From: Lotus japonicus
Taxonomy: Eukaryota; Streptophyta; Magnoliopsida; Fabales; Fabaceae
Direction: 5' to 3'
DNA: 64,000 bases
NCBI RefSeq assembly: GCF_012489685.1
Contig: NC_080043.1
Coordinates: forward strand, 49,181,127 to 49,245,126
How positions within the stretch are numbered: position 1 is the first letter of the stretch; each line of letters starts with the position of its first letter. The position numbers and the translations under genes were made by a program. The notes under the pieces were generated by a model that saw nothing but the letters and a program-made list of their open reading frames with translations, was not told where the DNA came from and did not search any database. Of this stretch, positions 1-11,945 are shown one piece after another.

Positions 1-150
1 CTGAATTATGTGAAATAAGACCAGAGTCATGGCTTGTCATTAGAACACTCAGAAAACAACGTTAGAGTACCATAATTGTTCATACATAATAGTTAAAATG
101 TAATCATCAAAACATAGAGTTGTATTACTAGATCAAAACTTGATCTTACA
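1..150 (-). repeat. Element A, 3' LTR (partial, cut by window edge)
   Basis: The reverse complement starts TGTAAGATCAAG, the same LTR start as element B at 15815 and 36040, and keeps the shared words tacaactctatgttttgatg and gaacaattatggtactctaacg. The remainder lies outside the window. Confidence 0.85.
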
Positions 151-167
151 ATCTCCCCCTTTTTGAT
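151..167 (-). promoter_or_regulatory. Element A polypurine tract
   Basis: On the minus strand this reads aaaaagggggagatt, directly before the LTR start. The same tract precedes the 3' LTR of B at 36025-36039. It is the plus-strand DNA priming site used in reverse transcription. Confidence 0.8.
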
Positions 168-909
168 GATGACAAAACCAAGTATTTTGATGAACAATTC
201 TTAAACAATAAATTGAATTCACTCAGAGTTTAGAGAATAGAGGTAAACTTATCCTGAGGTGAATGGTTTATTTTGCTCATTCTGAATCCAAGTCACAGCT
301 TGATTCTGAGCTTAGCTCCCCCTGAATCTAAGACTTAATGAAGACATTAGTAATATCCAGATTCGGAGCTAAATAATAGAAGAGTTCAGAGTGAAATTTA
401 TGACATAGATAATATGTGAATATCAGAGCGCATAAATATTCAGAGTCAGGAGCAAGGTAAAATTATCAGAGTTAACCAATATAGCATATGATCACTTCAG
501 AGGAAGTGAAAATGTATTCCTTGCAAATGCCCACGGACAGATCTATGGTCATAAAGAGTGGAAGTGGAACTCTTAAATTCTCCAAAAGAAAAAGAAATCA
601 CACTAACACAGCTTACACATCAAAAACTGGTTGTATACTCCCCCCTTTTGTCATAAGCAAAAAGCACGGGGTGTGAAAAACTTAGCTTGATGTACAAAGT
701 ACTCCCCCTTAGAAAAGGTCTAAGTGTAAAAAGATGGAGAAAAGAATTAGAAATTAAAGAAAACGTTTTTAATTAATGCATATGCAGAAGATTAAATGAA
801 TGAGTGGAACGTTTACCACCGGCCAAGGAGTTAAAGGTAAACATCTGTTACCAATAAACAATCCTCGAGAAACTGCTTCAGCATTAACTTCTGTTGACTG
901 AACTTAGCT
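168..909 (-). other. Element A 3' noncoding region
   Basis: No ORF is convincing here. Several C-rich words (ctccccctg, tactccccctt) read as purine-rich tracts on the minus strand, like those in the 3' region of B (35590-36030). This is the usual spacer between the env-like ORF and the LTR of SIRE elements. Confidence 0.6.
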
Positions 910-917
910 TATAAATA
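910..917 (+). promoter_or_regulatory. TATA box of an antisense transcription unit (predicted)
   Basis: TATAAATA lies 56 bp before the ATG at 973, on the strand opposite to element A. With the ORF and the AATAAA signals downstream it makes a compact predicted gene. No transcript evidence is available. Confidence 0.4.
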
Positions 918-972
918 TCAGTTAAAGCATAACAGTCTTCACATATCGTTTTCACTTGAACTTAAAATTGCA

Positions 973-1362
973 ATGGCATCCTTCATAGCATGCATCGAGC
1001 AATTGAGGAAGAAGGCCTTTGATGAAGATCTCTTCATTAATGTGCGCCATCCAGAGGAACCGAGCGTCTATAGTCTGACAAACCGGCTATTAGGCATGAG
1101 CCTGAGTCCAGAAATGGACAACATCCTCAGAGACTTCCTCAGATTCGTGGAGGAAATGCAAGTATTTTTCCAGAAGGAGCTGGAGCTTTATGAGGAGATC
1201 AGAGCAACAGAGGCGGCTCTGGAGACTGTGGCGGAGGGTCCTGAGAGGCAGGAGCTGCGCCAAAGCTTAGTCCTCTTAGAACATAGGCAGCATTGTCTGG
1301 AGCTTGAGAAAGCAGCGATGCATAGGCAATGTAGAGTATTGAGGAAAAATCCTCCCTTTTAA
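973..1362 (+). CDS. Antisense ORF in the 3' region of element A, unknown function
   Basis: An intact 129-codon ORF starts with ATG and runs opposite to the retrotransposon. I do not recognise the protein. It begins MASFIACIEQLRKKAF and the second half, from about residue 55, is rich in E, L, R and Q and looks helical or coiled coil (FVEEMQVFFQKELELYEE, then LRQSLVLLEHRQHCLELE). There is no signal peptide or membrane segment. A TATA box stands 56 bp upstream and AATAAA signals 33 bp downstream of the stop, so it looks like a complete small gene and not a chance reading frame, although the coding DNA around it has decayed. It could be an antisense ORF of the SIRE family, as Tat-lineage gypsy elements have, or a short captured host exon. 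Confidence 0.5.
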   Translation: MASFIACIEQLRKKAFDEDLFINVRHPEEPSVYSLTNRLLGMSLSPEMDNILRDFLRFVEEMQVFFQKELELYEEIRATEAALETVAEGPERQELRQSLVLLEHRQHCLELEKAAMHRQCRVLRKNPPF

Positions 1363-1394
1363 ATGTATCAATGCATTGTATGAATTATCTTATT

Positions 1395-1404
1395 AATAAA
1401 TAAA
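1395..1404 (+). terminator. Poly(A) signals after the antisense ORF
   Basis: Two overlapping AATAAA hexamers lie 33-42 bp past the stop codon of the ORF at 973-1362. Confidence 0.35.
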
Positions 1405-4400
1405 AAAGCTTGTTTGTTGATTAATGTGTACTAGGATTATACCCGTTTGTCCGTGCAATGCAAGGATAATTTTTTACGAACTTCACTGTTAACTACAATT
1501 ATTGATAATTTAATATATATAAAATAATACAATGATGTATTTTTTTTTGAACGTCTGATGTATTTACTAAAACATACAATTTTAATTAGTCAAGCACGTT
1601 TTTTTTTTAACATTCCACTTATATATTGTTATTATCTTATGTTTATGTTTAAATGTTTTAGCTTTCTTATATATATGAATTAGATGAGTTTCAAATGTTA
1701 TTTGTGTTTGACCCCGTGTCGACTTGTAATTTGACGCAATCTTAACTGTAAAAGATGAAAAATTGGTTGAAATGTAATAACATATTAGTATATAAGGGTG
1801 ATATTTGAAACTAAAAGAAAATATTTATACAAACACAGGAAAATTATCCTGTTACCCGTGCATCAATATGTTCAACAATTTGCTCAGACTAATTATGTGA
1901 TAAAAGTTATATAATCATTGATGTCAGTGGCAGACAATCCTTTAGCAAATACAACAAATTCAAGATCATAACTGCCAACTATGGAGCTCCCCTTCTGATA
2001 ACCCTTGCTCTGATCTTTCATGCTTCTCTTCCAGGGTATAAAGTTTCGAATTTGCTGAAGCAGGACCAGACATTGGAGAAATCAGTGAAAATACACAATA
2101 TGGTAACAAAGTTGAAGATGTTACCACTTCAAGAATAGAAAAGAAGGCGTGTAAATTAAAATGAAAGAACATCAAATAACTGGTTTCAAAGCCCCAATGA
2201 ATTTGAAATGAAAACAAATAAAAAAATCCAGCCAATGGAAAGAAAAAAGAAGTGTTAGTGGTTGAGGGTGTTTATCAAAATTAGACTTCAATGTCGTAAG
2301 GCTTCAATCCCTTAACAACCACCAAATATCTTGTATTGAACCCACTCAGTCCCTCCATTCAAAAGACCACAATCCCCATAAGCCCAATGGTGATCCCTAT
2401 TAAATTATATCCACAACATATTTAATTTATCACGATTACTGCACAATATATCTTCATAACAATTACTATAAAGTTTTACATTGTCAGTAAATTTCATGTA
2501 ACCACTCCTGACCTCTTTAAGCTATCAACATATAACAATAGAGGAAAATGCTTTCTTATTCTTGCAGACACACAAAGGATCTCTTCAATCCATGTTCTGA
2601 CTAATATACTAAATTTGATCCATACATAAAGTATATAACAATGCATATCTTATGTAGCTTCAGATGACTCTGGTTTATATCTAGCTATTTTGTATATCTG
2701 CATTTCATGGAGAAAAAAGTTTCATTAAAAACATGTAAGGAAATGAACATAGGAAGATAAAGCAAATTATACATGCCTAATGAGGCAGAAGCTTGAAAGA
2801 CATATTGTTCCGTTGTCACCCAAAGATTACCATTGCAATGAAAAGTATCTACAATACAAATGAAAAATAAAATAATTACACTATGCCATTTGGCTATATC
2901 AAAAATCAAAATGTCAATGAAAATAGAAAACCTAGATACACATGTGACACGTGAAATGCAGGTTGCTCCTTCCATATAGGTAGACATTTTGATAAGATTT
3001 TGCTAGTCAAGCTAGATCCCTGCAAACCAAACACTTTACATGTCATCAATTCATATCCTCTTTTTGGAAAATAATATATTATATACTTTCTTTATTATAT
3101 GAAAATTCACAGAACATTGGATCCTGAAAAGTTTTGTCATGAACATGAAGATGGTCTCTTACAATGGAAGGAGAGGTACTGCAATGGATTCAATACTTGA
3201 AATGACACTTCAAATAGCTTAATGGATGAACCATCACTTGCATAATTAAAAGTAACTAAAATAAAAATTGTTGTTTGTATGTAATATACCAAACCATTGA
3301 AAAGGGGAATGCAATTGATATTATTTTGCTTTGCTTACTCTTTGCAAACAGTGGAGGATTCACCTATTGTTCCAAGTTGTTTCAATTTTTCCTGCATCAT
3401 CATCAACATATATACATCTTAGGAACTAAGGTGACTAAACCCTTTTGGTTATATTGAGTTTGAGCTGCTGTCATAGGCCAGTTCCCTCTAAATCTACTCA
3501 GACACTAAGTTACTTTCTACAAACTTGTAGGATTAACTATTTCATGCTTAAGTCAAGAGGGTAGAGGCTATTTAAGAGACATGCTTAAGTCATACACTTC
3601 ACCTCATAATTAAATGATGGGATTAACTATTCCAAGCATTTATTTTATGTCAAAACAATGGATGCTTGCTGACAAAGAGTTCATAGAACAAAATGTTCAC
3701 ACATTCCAAATCAGTTAATTATAAAGCCCCTTAATTCTACCAGACCCATTACACTCCTATTTACTACTATCAATATATGGTTATATTGATACCCAAGCAA
3801 AGTCTTTTAGGATATAAAGATAAAATAGAGAGGTTAAAATAGTTAAGGTAGCTAATTAGCGGAGACTTAATCAGGTAAATAAGGGAAAATAGTACAAAGG
3901 ATTCACTGTTGGATTTAGAAAGTTCATGTCAAAGGATAAATTCTTTGTTGAACGGGAAATTCTTAGAAGATTGTTTTGGTTCTCCACAATTCAATACAAT
4001 TCTTCTTTTCTTCATTTATTTAATCATTCCGATCAATTCTCCAATTATCTTCTCTAGGTTTGGGACACAGTTAAAGTGAATACACTTACATTGGGCCAAG
4101 AAAATTTCTTCCTATACAGAACAAATTCTACATGAGTGCATAACTATTGAAGGTGTTACTGCGATCTTTGCCATATAATAGAAACCAATGCTGCAAATAA
4201 AGATATTGAATTAGGAGTGTTAAAAAGTTACTTCAAAGTAAAAATATTAATAGTTGCATTACCTAATATACTTCAAGTGGACATTAGCAATAATAGTAAA
4301 TAGAGACATAACAAATCCAAAAGTAATTAAAGCAGACAGCGAAGTTGATTTTGAGGTAGAAAATGTAGGGAGGAAAGAAAATGTACTTAACAGAGCCAAT

Positions 4401-5824
4401 GAGAACCAGCTCACAACATAGTGATTTAGTGAGAGAAGTATAGGAAATTGGAATTTGACAATTTGAAACACCTGAAAGAAGCAATAAAAAATATAAAACC
4501 AAATAAATCTGCATAAAACCCCATGTACTTTGAAATTTTGATGCAAAACACAGCCAGATAGAAATAAAGGGAATGAATAAACCATTTTGTTCATACCAAT
4601 TGCAACCAGAAAATTGTAGGAAAGTGACAGTTGTCAATGAACAAACACAGCATGTTAGCATCATTTATAGACACTTCAAAATTCAAATCACTCTAGTGGC
4701 TCTATGTGCTGAAGAATTATTAATTTTAAATTCAAAAGCATACTTCACATCAACTCATACAGATTTTAGAAAAGTAGAATCACCTACCAGTTAAATCAAC
4801 TACCATTTTTTGTGAGTGGTGCTATTTCTACTTACACTTTCCTTGTTTGCCTTCCACTTTCTGTGTTCTGCAGAGTTTGCTCAAAAAGAAAATAATTAAA
4901 TTTCTTGGGAGGAGCATGTAAAGAACAAAGTTGAATTGGTATGAATATAATATGAAAGAATCATAACTGAATACACAGACATGAGTTAGCAACTGCTAGT
5001 TACCGTGAAATAGAAACATAATAAAATCTTTAGAATGCTAATTTTAAAATCTTATTAAAAATGAAATCTTCTATTGGTTCCTTCTCGTAGAGTTTAGATA
5101 AGGTGCTCTCCTTCTCATCATTTATCATGCTTTGAGTCATTATAATTCACTACTCAAAGAGAAAAGCTAAATTCAGCACTACAGTTAAATATAATCCCAT
5201 TTTGTATTCTATATAAATCCAGCATTGCAGTAAAGCAAATCTGATGGTACCAGAAGAGCATTTGGTGCAATATATATTGATTTATACTTGTTTTAAAAGG
5301 TTAAGGGGTTAATCCTATTAGATTGAAATTTCACTGAATGCATCAAAATGATGCTTTTATCTTATCACTTAGTTCGAGTTAAAATAATAGCTTCCGTTTT
5401 GCTTCTGATAATTGCTAACTATCCAAAAAAAAACATAAAAATATAGAACAGAGAATGTCAGTCTGTACTGATATGTACATGATCCTTATTATAACACATT
5501 CTAAATACAATTTAGGGAAATCCTGAGCTACATTTACCTTTGATGCATACTATTTAAAAACTAATCAAGAGCACTAAAAACTAATCAAGACAAGTAATCA
5601 TGGGATGAGAAAAACAATTTTTTTATTAATGTAGTCAAATTCGTTCTTAAATATAATCAACGAAATAACTCATTAATGATTAGATCAATGAAAATACACA
5701 TATTTTAGTAGACTTGGATAATATTTTAAAGATTACTACAAACTTATAGTTCCAGATTAGGCAAAGCTTCAATTATGGGTCTAACAACATGATTTAAACA
5801 TGGGTGAAGGTGGACCATGAATAC

Positions 5825-6142
5825 CTGTCATCTGTTAGTTCAATCTGTATAACCCTAGTAACTATGGAACTCTTCAGATACTGCTTCTCCTCAGAAACAC
5901 CTACCAAGGCAATCACATCTTCATACAAAAAAACAAAATTGAATGATCAAATGGACTAATAAACATCTTCATATATAGAGATAAAATGTATAAAAATCAA
6001 ATTAAACATATTTTTAATGAGTGACAGTACACTCACCAACCAAATAATCAGATTGACCCATAGTTAATGCAATTTCTGCAGCAAGGGGTTGTGTGAATGG
6101 TGCTGGAGTGAGGGTTGTGTGAGCATTTATAAGCAAATGAAT
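5825..6142 (-). pseudogene. RPA1/DUF223-like OB-fold gene fragment (two exons)
   Basis: Two exon-like blocks lie on the minus strand with consensus splice sites. Block 1 (6142-6037) has a ctcag acceptor and a gtgagt donor and contains LAAEIALTMGQSDYLV. Block 2 (5918-5825) has an aag acceptor and a gtattc donor and reads VIALVGVSEEKQYLK then VTRVIQIELTDD. The codon phase runs correctly across the intron, giving V-D-V-I-A-L-V-G at the joint. The pattern D-V-I-x-L-x-G-V-S-E-E ... V-I-x-I-E-L-T-D-D resembles replication protein A large-subunit-like OB folds, which occur in plants and also in Helitrons. No further exons could be confirmed, so this is a fragment. The RPA assignment is from memory of the motif and is moderate. 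Confidence 0.45.
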
Positions 6143-6422
6143 CTGAGGAAAAATTAAAAGGAGAAGAGGTTGTGTAAAGCATTTCACCTATAACCCTACA
6201 TCTAAAAACCTAATCCTAACTTCAAATCAGAATGGGAAATGACAGATGCATAAAAAACTGATGAACCCAACCTAACAATGGGGAATGGTTGTACCAAATC
6301 CCAGAAAAAGCACATTTAATCAATAGAAAATTCAAATAAAGGATAAAAATTAGGAAGAAACATATAAGATGTGCTCAACAACATTGGGTTTGAGATCAAT
6401 GAAGAATTGTTATGAAGCTTAC

Positions 6423-6471
6423 CGGTGTAATAGTTGACGGGCGACGTGATAGCCAACGCCGGAAAAGCCAT
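6423..6471 (-). pseudogene. First-exon-like fragment with ATG and splice donor
   Basis: On the minus strand an ATG (6471) opens 16 codons, MAFPALAITSPVNYYT, ended by a gtaagc donor at 6422. GC-rich, CpG-bearing DNA upstream (6480-6640) looks like a 5' UTR. The exon ends in a phase that does not fit the exon at 6142, so either another exon lies between or the two belong to different genes. Confidence 0.35.
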
Positions 6472-6690
6472 GTGAAGAAGCTGAAACGCGGGGAATATGT
6501 GACGCTGCTACAGTCGCAAAGGAGAGAAATCAGGAAATCAGAAGGTGACGAATGGTACGGCGGATTTGGTAGCAAGGGAGAGGAGAAACACGACAGCTCC
6601 GGCGGAGCAGGTAGAAAGAGATTCATGAGAGATAAAGAGAAATAAACCTAAACTGAGAAACGACGTCGTATTACAGCTGGCAAAGAGAAA

Positions 6691-6923
6691 AAAAAAATAA
6701 AAAACAACATTCAGCAAAAGTGGACACGTGTCGCTCCGCCATTGGAGGTCTTTTAGCTACAGTTGTAGAAGAATAAGAAGTAGTAGATGAGTGAGAATTA
6801 AGTAATGATAAACAAGAATTATGCAAGCATATATAAAAACGATAATTGAATAGAAGAACCAGAGTTAAACGCGAAAAACATAGTAACATAGTAGAAAAGC
6901 AGAATAAAGAGAGTTCCTAAAGA
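6691..6923. other. Junction between Helitron-like DNA and element A
   Basis: No coding sequence. It includes a CACGTG word at 6724 and AT-rich DNA running into the end of the env-like ORF. The exact junction is not resolved. Confidence 0.4.
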
Positions 6924-9672
6924 CTAAGGCTTGGATGTCCTCTTCAGAAGTTCTGTGCACATCTCTTTAAGACTCTGAAGAAGAGCTTCATGAGAATCAA
7001 GTCTTTGTTCAATTAGATCAAGTCTTGAATCTGACTGAGGTTGAGCAGACGGACCAGCTTGATCAGAGTGAGGAACTTTAGCAGATGTGGAGGCAACATC
7101 AGTAAATGGAATGATTCCAAGTGATAGATTTCTTAGTGCCTCAACTTCAGCTTGTAATTTAGCTGCTTGTTCCAAAGCTTGCAACCTTGCAGCTTCACGT
7201 TGTTCTACTTCAATCCTTGCAGCTTTTTCCTCTTGTTCTTTCTTCTTTCTAACTTCTTCAATAGCAGCATGAAGTTGATTTCTCAACAGTTGTTCATTCA
7301 GAGCTGCTCTTCTTCTGAAACGCTGACTGGCAGCTTCAACTCTTTGATCCCTTTCAGTAGTCAGGAAACCCAGCATCACTGCCGCTTGGTCAAGCATCCA
7401 AGCGTAAAGACGATCCCAGTCTTCAGCAACTAAGTCTGGTTTCTCACTAAGGTCAGTGCGACCTTGCACATTGCGAACCCTTAAAGATGCTTCATGATTA
7501 AAAAAGTTGATGCAATCAAGTAGGGTGTTTGGTCTGACTTGGGTATAGGGAACAATAGAAAGATGGGTTTCAGATGAAGAGGGATGATTGCAACTTGTAG
7601 CTTCGAAACACCATGAGGAGAACCAATTTGCACAGTTTGGGGTTCAGAGTGATTGGTCTCAGGGTTTTGATGAGAAACTTCAGTCTCAGGATTTGGAGAT
7701 TAGTCAGAGACAGAGTTTTCATTTTGAGGTGGAGGAGAAAGAGGACGAGGTGGTGCTACTGAAGACAGAGGGACAACATGGATTGGAAAATCAGGTGCTT
7801 CCTGAGGTTCTGGCCTTGGTCCAGAGTAGCGGTTTGGACTAGGAACAGTTAAGAAATGTTCAGGAAGTTCTGAAACTCTTTCTCTGGCAAGTTGAAAGAA
7901 TTGGCGAGAAGCTTCAGATTTATTTGAAGGAGAGGAAAATGGAACATTTGTTGGAAAGGAAACAGAGGGAGCAGGAGAGAGAATTTCTCTATCAGAGGGT
8001 TCCTGATTTGAGTGATCAGAGGGTTGAGGCTCAAAGTTGGATTTTTCAGGGTTTGGTATCTCTTGAGCTTGTGTCTCAGAAACCATTGGTTCAGAGGTTT
8101 GTGGATTGTATGGAAGAATAATGGGTGAGGTTGGTGTAGTGGACTTAGGGGTTTGAAGCATTTTCCAGAGGGGTTCTTCCTCAATGGAGGGTTGAAAGAA
8201 TGAAGCCCTAGGTGGGGAAGTGTGTGATGTAGGTTGATCAATTTGTGAGGGTTCGGGGTTGGAAGTAGCAGAAATTGCATCAATCAGATTTAAATCATCA
8301 TCATCAGAAAGAGCAATAAACTTACTTGAAGCTCTGACTGCAGATCTGGTGACTCTGGTAGAGATTGCAGGTTCCAGATGAATGACTTGCTTTGCAATTC
8401 TGACCTTCTTTGCTTTCTTCTGAGGTGGAGGTTCATCATCATCATCATCATCACCATCAGAGGGATCCTGTGTCTCAGAGGGTTCCACTTGCTTTCTCTT
8501 GGTCTTCTTCTTTCTGGGAGACTCAAAATCCGGAGGCTCTGGAAGATTTCTGAAGAATTCATCCACGTCAATCACAAAGCCTTGTTGCTTCAGATCATAA
8601 AGATAGATCATGATAGCCTCTGGATCATCAGCCTTTGACCAGAGTGGGTAGTCCTTCAGAGGGAGTCTTTTCCTCTTGACTTTGAAGTAGCAGGGTTAAC
8701 CTCAACTTTTGTTTCCACTAAGCCCATTCTCTTCAGTGATGTGGGAGTGAAGACATCTCCAACAATTGTTGTTAGGTCTTCTATGCACCCAGCTTTGGTC
8801 AGAGCAGATATCAACTTGCTCTCAATGAAGAAGTCCGACAGTAATCTGCCAAAAGGTATTTACTTGATGGCAGACTTTGGTGAAGCAGTAGTCCTTGACT
8901 TCTTGATGCACTCCTTCAGATAGGAGAGGAGAAAGTAAAGCAGACAGACTTTGTTGTGCTCCTTGATGAAGAAAAGCATCACCTTCTGAGTGAAATTGAT
9001 GTAATATGGAGAGCTTCCTTTTGGTCTTTGATTTATGTAGTTCAGGAGGATCTTGTGCCAGATTCTCAGGTCAGGATGAAGATCCTTAGTCTTGCAATCA
9101 GTTTTGCCCGGTCTCCATGTAGAGTATAAGGCCCTGTTGACCTTCTCCTTGGTACTTGTCTTGACTTTGGACTCTTGCATCTGAAATCTGTAGCCACGAC
9201 TTGTATCTGCACCCAGAAGTCTTGCAAAAGACTTCTCTGATATGATGATCCTTTTTCCCAGAACAAAAGACACCACCTGATACTCGTTGCAATGAGCATG
9301 CTTCCAGAATTCCTTCACAAGTTTATCATAGACTGGACCATGCAATCTATTGAAGTATCCTTCCCAGCCTTGAGCCTGTACTTCAGGACGAAGATCGACC
9401 CCATTAGCAGCAATGTTGTCTAGGTCGAAACGCCATTCAGCAAGAACTTGAAGTTCTTCTGGAGGAAAGACGCATGTAACTGCACAACTTCTTTGGGACA
9501 AAGGAATAACATCCTCAGCATCTTGGATTTGTGCTTGAGCACCCTCTGTCGATCTGGGACGCAGAACAGAACCTACTTGCCCTGTTGGAAGACCCACAAC
9601 CATTCTTGGAAACACTCTTCCATCGGCGGAATCAGACCTTTCACCGGAATCAGCTCTTTCAGATCTCACCAT
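6924..9672 (-). pseudogene. SIRE env-like ORF (putative plant transposon protein domain, Pro-rich region, coiled coil)
   Basis: This ORF lies downstream of RNase H in element A, where SIRE elements keep their env-like gene. The ATG at 9672 opens MVRSERADSGERSDSADG. The N-terminal half carries the plant transposon/env-like domain (LHGPVYDKLVKEFWKHA, VSFVLGKRIIISEKSFARLL, then IPFGRLLSDFFIESKL in a shifted frame). The middle (8611-7700) is acidic and proline-rich with basic patches (PPPQKKAKKVRIAKQ). The C-terminal part (7469-6924) is a long coiled coil (RFRRRAALNEQLLRNQLHAA, then Q-, E- and A-rich heptads) ending RTSKP. A proline-rich segment followed by a C-terminal coiled coil is known for the SIRE1 env-like protein, whose role is unproven. 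Frame changes near 8870 and 7700 and stops between 7470 and 7700 make it a pseudogene. Confidence 0.75.
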
Positions 9673-10102
9673 TGTTGAAGGTTGGAGGTTTGGGAAGAAG
9701 AGGGATGAATGAGAGATAGAGAGAATTGAGGAAGGTAAGGGTTTTTTGCAAACAGGAGAGAGAAGAAAATAACACAAGTGATGGAGAACGTGTGTGTGTA
9801 GTGGTTTTTAGAAAGTAACCGTTGTTGATTGTAAAACAAAAGTAAAATCAACGGTTGAAAATTAAAGATATCATTATGAACAGTTAATACACAAAACACA
9901 CGGTGGAGAATAAGCACAACTACACTCATTACAACAGATTATTCGAAAGGCATAAGGAACAACGCATCAGAATGAACTGACACACGTTTACTGTCTTGTC
10001 TCAGAGTAAGCACCAATGGGTACTCAGCTTCTGACTAAGCTACCTTCTAAACTAGACATCTTCTGATGATACAGCATCATAGTCCGAGGTTCTGATCCAT
10101 CT
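9673..10102. other. Spacer between env-like ORF and RNase H of element A
   Basis: No coding sequence that I can support. The SIRE lineage has a spacer here. Confidence 0.5.
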
Positions 10103-11803
10103 TCATACTGGACAAAAGTCCATATTCAGATTTTTCAGTATAAATTTAAATCTATCCTCTGCTAAGGGCTTTGTAAAGATATCTGCCCATTGATGGTCAG
10201 TATCAATAAACTTCAGAAGAAGTGCGCCCTTCTGAATATAATCTCTAATAAAGTGATACTTTACCTCAATGTGTTTTGCCCTTGAGTGTAAGATTGGATT
10301 CTTACTGAGTGAGATTGCAGCAGTATTATCACAATAAATTGGAATGTTGATCTCAAAGATTTGATAATCCTCTAGCTGATGTTTCATCCAGAGCATCTGA
10401 GTGCTGCAAATAGCTGCTGAGATATATTCTGCCTCTGCAGTGTATAGTGCAATAGTAGATTGCCTCTTGCTTGCCCATGAGACTAAGTTACTTCCCAGAA
10501 ATTGACAATTTCCAGAAGTACTTTTTCTTTCAGTTCTATCTCCAGCATAATCAGCATCACAATAACCTGAAAGCTTATACTCTGATGTTTTCTTATACAT
10601 CAAGCCAAGGTTAGTGGTACCTTTCAGATATCTGAGAATTCTCTTAACAACAGTTAAGTGAGTTTCTCTAGGATCTGATTGGAATCAAGCACATAAATGT
10701 ACACTAAACAGAATATCTGGCCTAGATGCAGTTAAGTATAGAAGTGAACCTATCATTCCACGATAGAGCTTCTGACATAATTTTCCACTGACATCTTCTT
10801 TTTCCAGAATGCATGTAGGATGCATAGGAGTCTTAGCAATTATTGATTCTGTCATATTGAACTTCTTCAGAAGTTCCTTTGTGTACTTCCTCTGATGAAT
10901 GTAAGTAGCTTCTGGTTTTTGATCAACTTGTATTCCCAGAAAGTACTTGAGTTCTCCCATCATACTCATTTCAAATTCACCCGGCATCATCTCAGAAAAT
11001 TCTTTGCAAAGAGATGGATTAGCAGATCCAAATATAATATCATCTTTGTAAGTTTTGCAAAAGAGAGTTGTATCTACTTTACCCCTTACAAACTCATTTT
11101 CCAGAAGGAATGAGCTAAGTCTCTCATACCATGCTCTGGGAGCTTGCTTCAGACCATAGAGAGATTTCTTCAATTTGAAAACATGGTCAGGGTTCTTCTC
11201 ATCTTCAAAACCAGGAGGTTGGTGCACATACACTTTCTCTGAGATGTATCCATTCAGGAAGGCACTCTTAACATCCATCTGATGAAGAATTATGTTGTGA
11301 TTCACTGAGAATGAGATCAGCAGCCTGATAGCTTCCAATCTTGCTATTGGAGCAAATGTTTCAGTATAATCTATTCCTTCTTGCTGACTGTAGCCTTGAG
11401 CAACTAGCCTTGCTTTGTTTCTGACTACATCTCCTTTTTCATTCAGCTTGTTTCTGAAAACCCATTTGGTTCCAATGATGTGAGCACCTTGAGGTTTCTT
11501 GACAAGGTTCGAAACATCATTCTTGGAGAATTGATTCAATTATTCTTCCATTGCCAGAATCCAGTCTTTGTGAGCTTCATCGATTGATTTTGGTTCAATT
11601 AAGGATACCAATCCCTTAAGACTAAGTAGGGTCTCTTCAGAGGGTCTGAATGCTGATCTGGTTCTGACGGGTTCATCTTTATTTCCCAGAATCAACTCCT
11701 TAGGGTGAGAGGCAACAATTCTGCTCTTCCTCTGAGGTTGTGAATCAGAGGGACCAACTTCCTCTGGAGAGTCTTCCTCTGGCTCAGCTTCCTCTGGAGC
11801 TTT
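10103..11803 (-). pseudogene. Element A reverse transcriptase and RNase H (defective)
   Basis: The C-terminal linker (KAPEEAEPEEDSPEEVG) is followed by the copia RT (IIGTKWVFRNKLNEKGDV, ARLVAQGYSQQEGIDYTETF, HQMDVKSAFLNGYI, LKKSLYGLKQAPRAWYERL, YFLGIQVDQ) and RNase H with its acidic residues in CDADYAG, TAEAEYIS and YCDNTAA. Defects are an in-frame stop (11537-11539, where glutamate is usual), a frame break near 10680 between RT and RNase H, and a small deletion near 11036-11044: KTYKDD passes straight into IIFGSAN, removing the catalytic YVDD box. The CACTA element sits just upstream at 11804. Confidence 0.9.
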
Positions 11804-11817
11804 CACTATAAAAAATT

Positions 11818-11945
11818 CGGAATTTAGCGGCGGTTTTTTAGCAGCGGCTCGTTCAACCGCCGCTATCGTCTTAAACTAGGATTCAGGGTTTCCACTTAGC
11901 GGCGGTTGATTTATCGTTAGCGTCGCTTTCAACCGCCCCTAAGGG
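11818..11945. repeat. CACTA left subterminal repeats
   Basis: The motif ttagcggcggtt and its inverse aaccgccgct recur several times with variants. Such subterminal motifs bind transposase in CACTA elements. Confidence 0.8.

Larger units (their letters stand above)
1431..6690 (-). mobile_element. Helitron-like insertion carrying host gene fragments
   Basis: On the minus strand the left end reads as a Helitron 3' terminus: an 8-bp stem with a 1-nt loop and one mismatch (1450-1466, tccttgca/tgcacgga), 15 nt of spacer, then CTAG followed by T at 1434-1430. No target duplication is expected for a Helitron. The opposite TC end was not found; the right limit is set only by the end of gene-like DNA near 6690, before SIRE sequence resumes. 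The AT-rich interior holds exon-like pieces on the minus strand (see 5825-6471) and nothing else I can call. Frames at 2685-2987 and 4259-4664 look like chance frames in AT-rich DNA. Confidence 0.4.

Noticed and set aside
4259..4664. Overlapping hydrophobic minus-strand ORFs resembling membrane proteins
   Set aside because: AT-rich DNA gives F, L, I and Y codons by chance; the frames overlap each other and have no family motif.
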